From assembly GCF_003458415.1 (NCBI RefSeq), contig NZ_QRUF01000009.1:1-64000 (forward strand): DNA of 64,000 nt, read 5' to 3'. The stretch comes from Collinsella sp. AF25-2LB (GTDB lineage: Bacteria; Actinomycetota; Coriobacteriia; Coriobacteriales; Coriobacteriaceae). How positions within the stretch are numbered: the first letter of the stretch is position 1; each line of letters opens with the position of its first letter. The translations under genes and the position numbers were made by a program. Shown piece after piece: positions 16,819-24,828 of the stretch. The notes below the pieces were generated by a model. It was not told where the DNA came from and made no database searches. It saw nothing but the letters and a program-made list of their open reading frames with translations.

Positions 16819-18270
16819 CTACTCGACCGTATCGACCGTTGCTGCCACGTTGCCGTCTGCCATGCGTACGCGAATGGCGTCGCCCGGCTTAAAGGTCTTG
16901 GCGCTCATAGCCACGCCGTCAACGCTGTACGCGATGGAATAGCCGCGGGCAAGCACCTTGAGCGGCGACAGGGCATCGAGCGAGGCTGCCGTACGGCCCA
17001 GGTCGGACGCTGGCTTGTTGAGCATCGTGCGCCCCTGATGCTCCAGGCGAGAGCTCGCGAGCGTGAGCGCATGGCGCTTGCCATCGAGCCCCGAGGTGCT
17101 TGCAACCAGACGCTCGGGCAAGCGCTCAAAGTTGGAGCGAAATGTCCCGACCGAGCGTACTATGGCGCCCGACAGGCGATCGGCGGTCAGCGCAAGCTCC
17201 GATTCGCGACGCTCGACCATAAATGTGGGGTCGTTGAGGCACGGGCGGCACGCAGCCGCATCGAGCGCATCGCCCAGGCGAGCCGTATAGGTATCCCAGG
17301 CACGGCGACCGCGCTGATCGAGCATCTCCAGGTCGACCTGGGCCGACCCAATCATCGATGCCATCGCGGCACCCAGACGCTGATGGCGCGCCTCGAGCAC
17401 ATCGGCCAACTCCGTCATAGCCGGCGCCACCGATTCTGCCGCCGCCGTGGGCGTGGAGGCGCGGCGGTCGCTCACCATGTCGCAAATCGAGGTATCGGGC
17501 TCATGGCCGATACCGGTCACCACGGGCACGGGACAGGCAGCCACTGCACGGGCAAGCTCCTCGTCGTTGAAGGTCATGAGGTCCTCGAAGGAGCCGCCGC
17601 CGCGCACCAGCAAGATGCAGTCGGGCGCCGGCGTGATGGCGGCGGCACGGCGCAGGCCCTCGATAAGCTCGGCCGGCGCACCCTCGCCTTGAACCTTGGC
17701 GCCCACGCAGACAAGCTCGACGAGCGGATTGCGCCGACGCAATGTACGCTTGACGTCGTCGATTACCGCACCGGAAAGCGAGGTGACGACCGCCACGCGG
17801 GAGCAGAACACCGGGATGCGGCGCTTGCGCGCTTCGTCCATCAGGCCCTCGCGGCGTAGCTTTTCGGCCAGTTGCGCCACTTGTTGACGCAGCAGACCCT
17901 CCCCCGCCAGCGAAAACGAGCGAGCGACAAAGCTCATGCGGCCTGTGGCCTTATAGAGGTTGAAGCTGCCCTTAAAGCTCACCTGCATGCCGTCACGCAG
18001 ATCGAAGGTACGCTTGAGATAGGCGCCCTTCCAGATGATGCAGTCGACGGCGGCCGAGTCGTCTTTAATCTGGAAGTAGCAGTGGCCGCTTCGGGCATTG
18101 GGACCACGAAAACCCGTGACCTCACCCAAAACGCTCAGCTGCGGAATGGCGTCGAGCGCGCCGGCGGCGATCTCCACCGCTTGGCTCACGCTGAGCTCCT
18201 TGCGCTCCTGATCGTCCGAACCGTCGAACTCGGCGGAAACGGTATTGCCGGTCAGATTCCAGCCTGCCAC
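16819..18270 (-). CDS. xseA: Exodeoxyribonuclease VII large subunit
   Basis: The catalytic subunit of exonuclease VII. An N-terminal OB fold (LSVLGEVTGF..SGHCYFQIKDD) is followed by the ExoVII_Large core with VVTSLSGAVIDDVKRTLRRR, RGGGSFEDLMTFNDEELARA, TGIGHEPDTSICDMVSDRRA and the C-terminal RGYSI. The start is placed at GTG 18270 (483 residues) because a perfect AAAGGAGG lies 4 bases upstream; the longer frame from 18297 would put that ribosome site inside the coding sequence. It heads a minus-strand run xseA-xseB-HIT. Confidence 0.92.
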   Translation of the reverse strand: MAGWNLTGNTVSAEFDGSDDQERKELSVSQAVEIAAGALDAIPQLSVLGEVTGFRGPNARSGHCYFQIKDDSAAVDCIIWKGAYLKRTFDLRDGMQVSFKGSFNLYKATGRMSFVARSFSLAGEGLLRQQVAQLAEKLRREGLMDEARKRRIPVFCSRVAVVTSLSGAVIDDVKRTLRRRNPLVELVCVGAKVQGEGAPAELIEGLRRAAAITPAPDCILLVRGGGSFEDLMTFNDEELARAVAACPVPVVTGIGHEPDTSICDMVSDRRASTPTAAAESVAPAMTELADVLEARHQRLGAAMASMIGSAQVDLEMLDQRGRRAWDTYTARLGDALDAAACRPCLNDPTFMVERRESELALTADRLSGAIVRSVGTFRSNFERLPERLVASTSGLDGKRHALTLASSRLEHQGRTMLNKPASDLGRTAASLDALSPLKVLARGYSIAYSVDGVAMSAKTFKPGDAIRVRMADGNVAATVDTVE

Positions 18271-18385
18271 GCAGCCTCCTTTCGTCATCGTGCACAAGGG
18301 CTTCGGCCCTGCGCAAATTCAAGTCCAACACATAGTACAGCGCCGCGGGGACACGAATCCCCGCGGCGCCCAGCGACCCAATTTG

Positions 18386-19090
18386 TTATCGGTTGGAGTT
18401 TCTGTTGTAGCGAGCCATAAGATAGAGCAGCTGAATAATCGAGGTGAGCGCCGCAGCCACATAGGTAAGCGCGGCGGCCGTCAGCACCTTCTTGGCACCG
18501 TTGACCTGCTTGGAGCTCATACCCGACTGCTCAATATACGCCACGGCGCGCCGACTAGCATCAATCTCGACCGGCAGCGTAACCAGTTGGAACAGCACGC
18601 TAAACGAGAAGAAGATCAGCGCGAGGGCCGTGAGCCCGGCAATGTTCATAAATAGGCCCAAGAGCAACACGATGGTCCAGGTGTTCTGGGTAAAGTTGAC
18701 GACCGGCACGAGGGCGGTGCGAACCTTCATCATGGCATAACCGCTTTGACGCTGGGCGGCATGGCCCGCCTCGTGGCAGGCAACGGCAACGCTTGCGACC
18801 GACCCGCCCGAACGGTTGGCATCCGAGAGATACAGGTTGTTGTCCTGCGGGTTGTAATGATCGGTGAGCTCACCAGCGACGCCCTTGATACCCACGGCGT
18901 TGCAGCCGTTGGCGTCGAGCATGCGGCGAGCGACCGTGGCGCCCGTGTCGCCGTCCGAGCGAACCTTGGACCAGGTTTTGTACGTCGAGTTGATATAGTT
19001 CTGTGCGGCAAGACCGATCACCGTGCAGACAAGAACAACCAGCAGGTACAGCGGGTCGATGCCAAAGCCGTATCCATAGTAATAAGGCAT
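18386..19090 (-). CDS. Membrane zinc metallopeptidase, YugP family
   Basis: A 234-residue integral membrane protein. An N-terminal hydrophobic segment after MPYYYGYGFGIDP is followed by the zinc motif CHEAGHA (HExxH) and several further membrane helices. The family (Zn_peptidase_2) is poorly characterised, and the substrate is unknown. The start at 19090 has AGGA seven bases upstream. The stop is about 115 bp ahead of xseA. Confidence 0.87.
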   Translation of the reverse strand: MPYYYGYGFGIDPLYLLVVLVCTVIGLAAQNYINSTYKTWSKVRSDGDTGATVARRMLDANGCNAVGIKGVAGELTDHYNPQDNNLYLSDANRSGGSVASVAVACHEAGHAAQRQSGYAMMKVRTALVPVVNFTQNTWTIVLLLGLFMNIAGLTALALIFFSFSVLFQLVTLPVEIDASRRAVAYIEQSGMSSKQVNGAKKVLTAAALTYVAAALTSIIQLLYLMARYNRNSNR

Positions 19091-19214
19091 GCGAATTCCT
19101 CCGAATCGAGTTACACGTTGGAGGCATTTTACCCACTCGCCCAGCCAACGAGACACCATCGATGTTTTGGCATTGCAGCTCTAAAACGTTTGCAGCGCTT
19201 GGCAAACCGCGTAA

Positions 19215-20348
19215 CTACAAAAGCTCGATTTTGCCGTCCTTCACAGTGAGTCCCATGTTGCCCGAGAGCAGATCGTCCAGGCGCGAGCCCACAAGCTCAA
19301 AGCGCCAGCCTTCGCGCAAGGGGCTCTGCTCGGGATGCTCAATATAGTCGGCCAGGTCATCGCGCGAGGCAATGACCGAGGTCGCCACTCCCGAGCGTTC
19401 GGCAACCAGGCGGATAAGCGCGTACATGAGATCCGTCACGCTCTCCAGCTCCGGAGAGATCTGGCGATGCCCGCGCACCATGAGCGGCAGGCGATCGTGC
19501 GGGCAGCTTGCGCCGCGCTTGATGGCCATGAGCGCACCGTCCACGTCGCGCTCCCCCAACTGATCGGTACCGCGAATGCTACGGAACTCCTCAACGCGCA
19601 CGGGATTGCGCTTGACGAGCGCAAGCAGCGTGTCGTCGGACATGACCCACTTGCGCGGGATGTTACGGCGCTCGGCGCGGTCCTCGCGCCAGGCGGCGAG
19701 CTCGCGCGCGATGCCCAGCTGGTGGCGGCTGCACGAGTTGATGCGCTTGACCTTGCGGAATGCCTCGTGACGGTCGGCGCGATAGTGCGACTCGTCAGCC
19801 AGCGGGCGTAGCTCGTCGAGCACCCAGTCCACACGGCCCAGCTCGCGCAGGCGACTCATCATCTCGGTATAGGCGACGATCAGGTACTTGACGTCATCAA
19901 TCGCGTACTCAATCTGCTTATCGGTCAGCGGGCGACGCGACCAGTCGGTCAGCGACTCGGTCTTGGGCAGCGAGACGCCGCAAAACGTCTGAACAAGCGC
20001 GCCATACGAAATCTGCTGGCGCTCGCCCAAAAAGGCAGCGGCGACCTGCGTATCGAAAATCGGTCGTGGCAGCACGCCCACGGTATGGAGCATAACCTCC
20101 ATATCCTGCGAGCAGGCGTGGAAGACCTTAGTCACGCTCTCGTCTGCCATAAGCTCGGCCAGCGGCGATAGGTCGTCGATCACCAGGGGATCGACCGCGA
20201 CGCTCTCGGCAGGGGTGGCAATCTGAACCAAGCACAGGCGCGGATGGAACGTGCGCTCGCGCAAAAACTCGGTATCGACGGCAATCGCGTCGAACTCACG
20301 GGCGCGCTGGCAAAAGTCGAGTAGAGCCTGATGTGTGGAAATGTACAT
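19215..20348 (-). CDS. rnd: Ribonuclease D
   Basis: A 3'-5' exoribonuclease of 377 residues acting in tRNA maturation. The DEDD catalytic residues appear in DTEFLRE, the Asp of HACSQDMEV, and YAIDDVKYL. A following HRDC-type domain begins near RHQLGIARELAAWRED. The start was set at MYIST, since the family begins with the exonuclease fold; the 12-codon upstream extension has no clear ribosome site. At the stop lies the sequence AAACCGCGTAAC, half of the hairpin associated with the repeats at 40.8 and 51.2 kb. Confidence 0.9.
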   Translation of the reverse strand: MYISTHQALLDFCQRAREFDAIAVDTEFLRERTFHPRLCLVQIATPAESVAVDPLVIDDLSPLAELMADESVTKVFHACSQDMEVMLHTVGVLPRPIFDTQVAAAFLGERQQISYGALVQTFCGVSLPKTESLTDWSRRPLTDKQIEYAIDDVKYLIVAYTEMMSRLRELGRVDWVLDELRPLADESHYRADRHEAFRKVKRINSCSRHQLGIARELAAWREDRAERRNIPRKWVMSDDTLLALVKRNPVRVEEFRSIRGTDQLGERDVDGALMAIKRGASCPHDRLPLMVRGHRQISPELESVTDLMYALIRLVAERSGVATSVIASRDDLADYIEHPEQSPLREGWRFELVGSRLDDLLSGNMGLTVKDGKIELL

Positions 20349-20446
20349 ATCAACCCATCGAATAAGGTTAGGCCCGAAAAACACGGGTAGGATATCGGCA
20401 TTGCCTTACAACTATACTCGGTTAGTCACAGAACGGGAACGTAAGT

Positions 20447-21364
20447 ATGCGCTGCCTTATCATCCACAACCCGGCATCGGGCCCCAGCTCAGATGAAATC
20501 TTCGCATTCACGCACGCCCTTGCACAGGGCGGCGACGAGGTCGTGATGCGCTTTATCGGCGATGGCATGGAACCCGAGGACGCCGTGGCAGACGTGCGCG
20601 AGTTTGATCGCGTGGTCGTTTCGGGCGGTGATGGCACTGTCTCCAACGTGCTCGACCAGATGCGCGGATGCGGTGTCCCCACGCTCGTCTTCCCCTCCGG
20701 TACGGCCTGCCTGTTCTTCAACAACATCGGCAATGCCCCCGAGGCGGCGGCGCTTGCCAAGGCTTGCCGCGCCGGTCGCACGGTCAAAGTAGACATGGGC
20801 GAGCTCTTTTGGCTCGACGAAGACGGCAACGAGAAGCGCCACGGCTTTATCATCATCGCCGGCTCGGGCTTCGACGCCGAGATCATGATGAAGGCCGCCC
20901 CCACCAAAAACGACATCGGCGAGATCGCCTACTTCCTCTCTGCGCTCGCCACGCCCAACCCTACGGTAGCGCACTTTACGATTGAGCATGACGGCATTGT
21001 CGAGGAGCTCGATGGCATCTGCTGCATGGCCGGCAACACCTCGGTCATTCAAAACGACATCAACCTGTTCCCCGATTGCCGCATGAACGACGGCATGGTC
21101 GACATCGCGGTCATCGAGCCCGTAAAAACCGTCCAGCTGCTCCCGACCGTGATCACCGCCGCGCTCGACCCCGCCGGCAAGTTGCTCGGCCGTCCGCAGT
21201 TCAAGATCATCCAGACCAAGGAAGCCAAGATCACCTGCACGCCGTCGCTGGGCATGCAGTTCGATGGCGAGATCATCTCCAGCAACTCGGGCGTCTTTGG
21301 TGCCCGCGCGCTTCCGCAATGCCTCGACCTCATCGTCGACGAATTCTCACCGCTCGGAAAATAG
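20447..21364 (+). CDS. Diacylglycerol kinase-family lipid kinase
   Basis: A 305-residue protein of the DAGK/YegS/BmrU family. It has the N-terminal phosphate-binding IHNPASGP, the nucleotide motif VVVSGGDGTVSNVL and the later GSGFDAEIM. Members phosphorylate diacylglycerol or other lipids at the membrane face. The gene is followed after 9 bp by a 30-codon membrane peptide gene, probably in the same operon. Confidence 0.88.
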   Translation: MRCLIIHNPASGPSSDEIFAFTHALAQGGDEVVMRFIGDGMEPEDAVADVREFDRVVVSGGDGTVSNVLDQMRGCGVPTLVFPSGTACLFFNNIGNAPEAAALAKACRAGRTVKVDMGELFWLDEDGNEKRHGFIIIAGSGFDAEIMMKAAPTKNDIGEIAYFLSALATPNPTVAHFTIEHDGIVEELDGICCMAGNTSVIQNDINLFPDCRMNDGMVDIAVIEPVKTVQLLPTVITAALDPAGKLLGRPQFKIIQTKEAKITCTPSLGMQFDGEIISSNSGVFGARALPQCLDLIVDEFSPLGK

Positions 21365-21373
21365 GAGGACCCC

Positions 21374-21466
21374 ATGAACGACAATCCCCTGATCGGCTTT
21401 ATTGTCATCGTCTTGGCCATGCTCGTCGGTTACGCCATCAACGTGATTCACCGCCGAAAGAAGTAA
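21374..21466 (+). CDS. 30-residue single-span membrane peptide
   Basis: A short gene with a near-perfect AGGAGG seven bases before ATG. The product begins MNDNPLIGFIVIVLAML, continues with a hydrophobic stretch of about 20 residues and ends in a basic HRRKK tail, as expected for a small inner-membrane peptide with its C-terminus in the cytoplasm. It starts 9 bp after the lipid kinase stop and is followed by a good terminator, so the two form a compact transcript. Function unknown; it could be a partner or anchor of the kinase. Confidence 0.7.
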   Translation: MNDNPLIGFIVIVLAMLVGYAINVIHRRKK

Positions 21467-21501
21467 ATCTACATTGGTATGATATTCATCCAATTATCGT
21501 C

Positions 21502-21543
21502 TCCCCTGCCGTTTATGCATTTGCCAAACAGCAGGGGATTTTC
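21502..21543 (+). terminator. Terminator after the 30-residue peptide gene
   Basis: The stem TCCCCTGC/GCAGGGGA (21502-21509, 21531-21538) is followed by TTTTC. Confidence 0.8.
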
Positions 21544-21729
21544 ATTTCGGGCATTCCCAGCTACTTTATTCGACTACAGTAATTACAGGGCGTCTTTATT
21601 AAAGTAAAGCTATAAACTGAGTACAATTAACCGCTCATCGCATATTTCATTACGCTTATCGAGTAAGTTTCTTTCATAGATGAATATTGTTTCCAGTTCG
21701 TTACGCTAATGGGGTGTCTTTATTGGCTG

Positions 21730-21753
21730 AAGCCCTCTGGCAACGGAGGGCTT
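21730..21753 (+). other. Leader hairpin upstream of the C69 dipeptidase gene
   Basis: An AAGCCCTC/GAGGGCTT stem with a 8-nt loop lies about 20 nt before the start of the dipeptidase gene, close to its GGGAGGG ribosome site. The rest of 21544-21772 is AT-rich and shows no gene; it presumably holds the promoter. Confidence 0.4.
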
Positions 21754-21772
21754 TCGCACGCTGGGAGGGAAA

Positions 21773-23749
21773 ATGAGGAAAACTCACCCCGTCAACGCGC
21801 TCAAAAAGCTTGGCATAGGCCTCGCCTTTGGAGCTGCAACCATCATGTCCATGCCGACATCTGCGCTCGCCTGCACGCAGATGTACATGGGCAAGAACCT
21901 TACGGCCGACGGTAACACGTACTATGGCCGCACCGAGGACATTGGCACTCGTTACCTCAAACACTATGGCATCGAGCCCTCTTATGGCCCTGGTCATACC
22001 TACAGCTCGAACGAGTCCGGATTCTCCTACACCTCGACCAAGACTACGTATCGTTACAGCTACGTGCGCGACCATCCTGCTGAGTGGGACGGACGCTGGG
22101 ATGCCTACTCCGAGGCCGGCATCAATGAGAAGGGCGTCTCCTGCTCCGCAACACTGAGCACCTCCTACAACGACGATGCCAAGGCAGCGGATCCCACGAC
22201 CGAGCATGCCCACAAAGCAAATCCCGAGGTCAAAAATACCGGCATCGGCGAGTACAGCTACGCGGGCGTCATCTTGGGCGAGAGCGCAACGGCCCGCGAG
22301 GGCGTCGAGCTTATCGGCAGTCTAATTGACGAGCAGGGCGTCTGCTCCAACGACCAGATTGTCATCGCCGACAACACCGAAACTTGGCTGTTCGCCGCGC
22401 TTTCCGGCCACCAGTGGATCGCTATGAAGCTGACCGACGACGTCGCTTCGGTCAACCCCAACATTAGTAACCTCAATTTCCAGGTCAATCTTGACGATCC
22501 TGAGAACTGCCTCCACTCTGAGGGGATCAAGACTATGCCCGAAGAGAAGGGCTTCGCCAAGTACTTTGAAGACGAACAGTTCGATGTTGCCCAGACCTAC
22601 GGTGTATCTATCAACAATACGGGCATGGGCTCTTGGGCGCGTTATATCCAGGGCCGTGACTACTTTATGGCTCCGCTGACCGAGGGCACCGACTACGAGA
22701 TCGTCAAGGACAAGGACAAGAATGACGTCACGCTCGGTGCCATGGTTCATGAGATGCAGCCGCTGTTCTTCCAGCCCAGCAAGTCCGACTGGAACACGTT
22801 TGAGCTGATTCGCGCCTTCGGCAACCGCGGTGAAAAAGTCCCCGGCCTTAATGCCAATACTGACGGTGTCAGCAGCATCGGTTCCGACCGCAACGCCGAG
22901 GCCAACCTCTTCCAGATTCGAAAGGGCTATGACCCCGAGGTTGCAACCATCCAGTGGGAGATGCTCTCCTGCGCCGAGTTCTCCGTCGCTATCCCGCTAT
23001 ACTCCGCTCTGATGACCGAAGTCAGCCCCTACTTCAGCGACCAGACCGTTGATTATGGTCACTGCAGCGAGACGGACATCGTGAACAACGAGGAGCCCGA
23101 GAACTCCATTAACTACGTCCTGATGGACATCAACTCGCTTTGCTTCGCGAACCGCGCACAATTCGCCACCAGCGTCCGCACCTACCTCGATGCGCTCCAG
23201 AACGAGCTCATCGAGCAGAACAAGGAAGTCGACACCGCCATGCTGGCCGAGACGACCACCGAGGGCCGCACTGCCCTGGCCAACAAGGCCGGCAAGGCTG
23301 CTACCGAGAACACCTACAAGAAGTGCAAGGCACTGCTCCAGGAGATGCGCGCCTATCAGAAGGCCGAAAACTTCGACCAGCCCTTCACCCCAAGCGACCT
23401 GAACACCGAGACCAACGGCCTCAAGGTGTCCATCACCTACGCCAAGGATGCTCTTGCCACCGATCCGGTCACCCCGGATCAGCCCGGCACTCCCGAGCAG
23501 CCTGGTACTCCTGAGCAGCCCGGTACCCCCGAGCAGCCCGCTAAGCCCGAGCAGCCAGCCGCCAAGCCTGAGAAGCCTAGCAAGTCCGACACCACGACCA
23601 CGGTAACCACTAACAAGACGAACACCAAGGGCGGCCTGCCCACCACTGGCGATCGTTTTGATGGCCGCATGGTGGCCGCATTCGCCATCGCTGGCGTTGC
23701 CGTCATCTCCGCGGGCGGTTACTTCCTCTACCGTCGCAATAAGGAGTAA
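21773..23749 (+). CDS. Secreted C69-family dipeptidase with LPxTG wall anchor
   Basis: A 658-residue cell-surface dipeptidase of the C69 (PepD-like) Ntn-hydrolase family. The signal sequence ends in ALA-Cys34, and cleavage there would expose the catalytic N-terminal cysteine (CTQMYMGKNLTADG); the downstream GRTEDIG motif is typical. The catalytic part runs to about residue 470 and is followed by a helical segment. Then comes a linker of PGTPEQ repeats rich in Pro/Lys/Glu, and finally LPTTGDRFDG, a hydrophobic span and YRRNKE, a standard sortase sorting signal. Signal-peptide cleavage and enzyme activation would therefore be one event. It probably feeds amino acids or dipeptides to the cell. 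Confidence 0.9.
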   Translation: MRKTHPVNALKKLGIGLAFGAATIMSMPTSALACTQMYMGKNLTADGNTYYGRTEDIGTRYLKHYGIEPSYGPGHTYSSNESGFSYTSTKTTYRYSYVRDHPAEWDGRWDAYSEAGINEKGVSCSATLSTSYNDDAKAADPTTEHAHKANPEVKNTGIGEYSYAGVILGESATAREGVELIGSLIDEQGVCSNDQIVIADNTETWLFAALSGHQWIAMKLTDDVASVNPNISNLNFQVNLDDPENCLHSEGIKTMPEEKGFAKYFEDEQFDVAQTYGVSINNTGMGSWARYIQGRDYFMAPLTEGTDYEIVKDKDKNDVTLGAMVHEMQPLFFQPSKSDWNTFELIRAFGNRGEKVPGLNANTDGVSSIGSDRNAEANLFQIRKGYDPEVATIQWEMLSCAEFSVAIPLYSALMTEVSPYFSDQTVDYGHCSETDIVNNEEPENSINYVLMDINSLCFANRAQFATSVRTYLDALQNELIEQNKEVDTAMLAETTTEGRTALANKAGKAATENTYKKCKALLQEMRAYQKAENFDQPFTPSDLNTETNGLKVSITYAKDALATDPVTPDQPGTPEQPGTPEQPGTPEQPAKPEQPAAKPEKPSKSDTTTTVTTNKTNTKGGLPTTGDRFDGRMVAAFAIAGVAVISAGGYFLYRRNKE

Positions 23750-23757
23750 CGTCTTAG

Positions 23758-23804
23758 CTGGGCGGGCAAGGCAGCAATGGCAGCCTCGCCCGCCCAGCCC
23801 GCTC
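23758..23804 (+). terminator. Terminator of the C69 dipeptidase gene
   Basis: A 10-bp stem CTGGGCGGGC/GCCCGCCCAG followed by CCGCTCTTTT. Confidence 0.75.
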
Positions 23805-23936
23805 TTTTGACCGGCGGGAAACCCGCCTGAAATCTTTTTAAAAAAGATTTCCCCGCACACACTTCGCTGTGCTATAGTGCAGCGCAACAGCAACTAGGTG
23901 CGACCGCGCCACGGCATCACGAAAGGAGCCACCAAC

Positions 23937-24005
23937 ATGAAGAACACGATGAAATCTCTCAACAACTGGTGGTGGCGTGATGCGAATACGATCGGTCGAC
24001 AGTGA
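23937..24005 (+). CDS. Tryptophan leader peptide (22 residues, Trp-Trp-Trp)
   Basis: A short gene with a GAAAGGAG ribosome site encodes MKNTMKSLNNWWWRDANTIG followed by Arg-Gln and a stop. Three consecutive Trp codons (23967-23975) sit in mid-peptide, the arrangement of trp-type attenuator leaders. A TATAGT -10 box (23873-23878) lies 58 bp upstream. The leader is followed by pairing segments and a strong terminator, then by the genes of a TrpP-like ECF transporter. Under tryptophan starvation the ribosome should stall at the Trp codons and let transcription continue. Confidence 0.8.
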   Translation: MKNTMKSLNNWWWRDANTIGRQ

Positions 24006-24072
24006 GTCCCTCACGCCTGTTTTTGCGCTCTAGGTGATTGGAAGGCCTCCGGTTTCGACCGGGGGCCTTTTT
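23974..24072 (+). promoter_or_regulatory. Transcription attenuator upstream of the Trp transporter
   Basis: Segment 1 GGCGTGA (23974-23980, overlapping the Trp and following codons) can pair with segment 2 TCACGCC (24011-24017). Segment 2 can instead pair weakly with AGGTGA (24032-24037). Segments 3:4 form a 12-bp terminator, AAGGCCTCCGGT/ACCGGGGGCCTT (24042-24053, 24058-24069), followed by TTT. The 1:2 and terminator helices are clear by eye; the antiterminator is weaker and needs folding. Confidence 0.65.
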
Positions 24073-24149
24073 CTATCTCGAGCCCGATCGCATTCGCATC
24101 ACGCGCCTCCGCTTTTCTCTTGCAATCCCCTTCCGAAAGGATTTTCACC

Positions 24150-24722
24150 ATGCCTCAGAACACCACCGCCACCCAGCCCCGCACCGTCCATACCGCCGAT
24201 CGCGGCAAACTCGATGTCCGCGCCCTCGTCCTGCTCGCCATCCTGCTCGCCGCCGGCTTCATCCTCAACTTCACCGTCGGCAAGGCAATCTCGGGCATCT
24301 CGGGCGGCATGATCAGCCCCGAGTTCATCATCTCGGCCTTCTGCCTCACCATCCTGGTCGTTCGCCCCAACATCGGCCAGGCGCTCGTCATTGGCCTCAT
24401 CTCGGCTGCCGTGATCCAGATCACCACCACTTCGCCGTTCGTCGATTTTGCCGCCGAGGGCATCGCCGCCATGCTCATGGCCGGCATCGTCAACGCCGCC
24501 GGCAAGAACGGTCAGGTCAAGCCTGCCGTCGCCATCGTCGCAACCTTCGTGACCACCTTTGTCTCCGGCGCCATCTTCATGGTCATCAAGATGGCCATGC
24601 TCGGCGTGGTCGGCGAGCTCGCCGCCGCCATGTTGCCCGTCGTCGCCATGACCGCCGTCTTTAACGCCATTCTGGTCGGCGCCCTCTACTTGCCCATCCA
24701 GAAGGCCCTGAAGCTCAACTAA
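24150..24722 (+). CDS. TrpP-like tryptophan transporter, ECF substrate-binding (S) component
   Basis: A 190-residue hydrophobic protein with five or six membrane helices. It is read as a tryptophan-specific S component (TrpP family). The size and helix pattern, the following genes (two fused EcfA-type ATPases and EcfT) and the Trp-rich attenuator in front all agree. The start at 24150 has GAAAGGA nine bases upstream. The S protein would capture tryptophan and dock with the EcfAT module encoded immediately downstream. Confidence 0.75.
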   Translation: MPQNTTATQPRTVHTADRGKLDVRALVLLAILLAAGFILNFTVGKAISGISGGMISPEFIISAFCLTILVVRPNIGQALVIGLISAAVIQITTTSPFVDFAAEGIAAMLMAGIVNAAGKNGQVKPAVAIVATFVTTFVSGAIFMVIKMAMLGVVGELAAAMLPVVAMTAVFNAILVGALYLPIQKALKLN

Positions 24723-24768
24723 CCCACAGTGTCCCATCGGTAAAGACTGTCCCAAACAACTAGCTCTT

Positions 24769-24808
24769 GGGGACGTTCTTAAACGACTAGTCATTAAAGA
24801 ACGTCCCC
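24769..24808. other. 12-bp stem-loop between the S component and EcfA genes
   Basis: A perfect inverted repeat GGGGACGTTCTT/AAGAACGTCCCC with a 16-nt loop. It has no T tract on the + strand, so it is more likely an mRNA processing or stability element, or a small repeat, than a terminator. Confidence 0.5.
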
Positions 24809-24828
24809 GATGACTATGAAAGGTATCC

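Noticed and set aside
19190-19215. AAACCGCGTAAC at the rnd stop as a third family II repeat
   Set aside because: Only half of the hairpin is present, with no core or arms; at most a remnant.
23461-23560. Repeated PGTPEQ coding units as a possible DNA repeat or CRISPR
   Set aside because: They are short in-frame protein repeats of a wall-spanning linker, with no spacer structure.
24769-24808. Perfect 12-bp stem as terminator between the S component and EcfA genes
   Set aside because: No T tract, and it would cut the transporter operon in two; kept only as a stem-loop.
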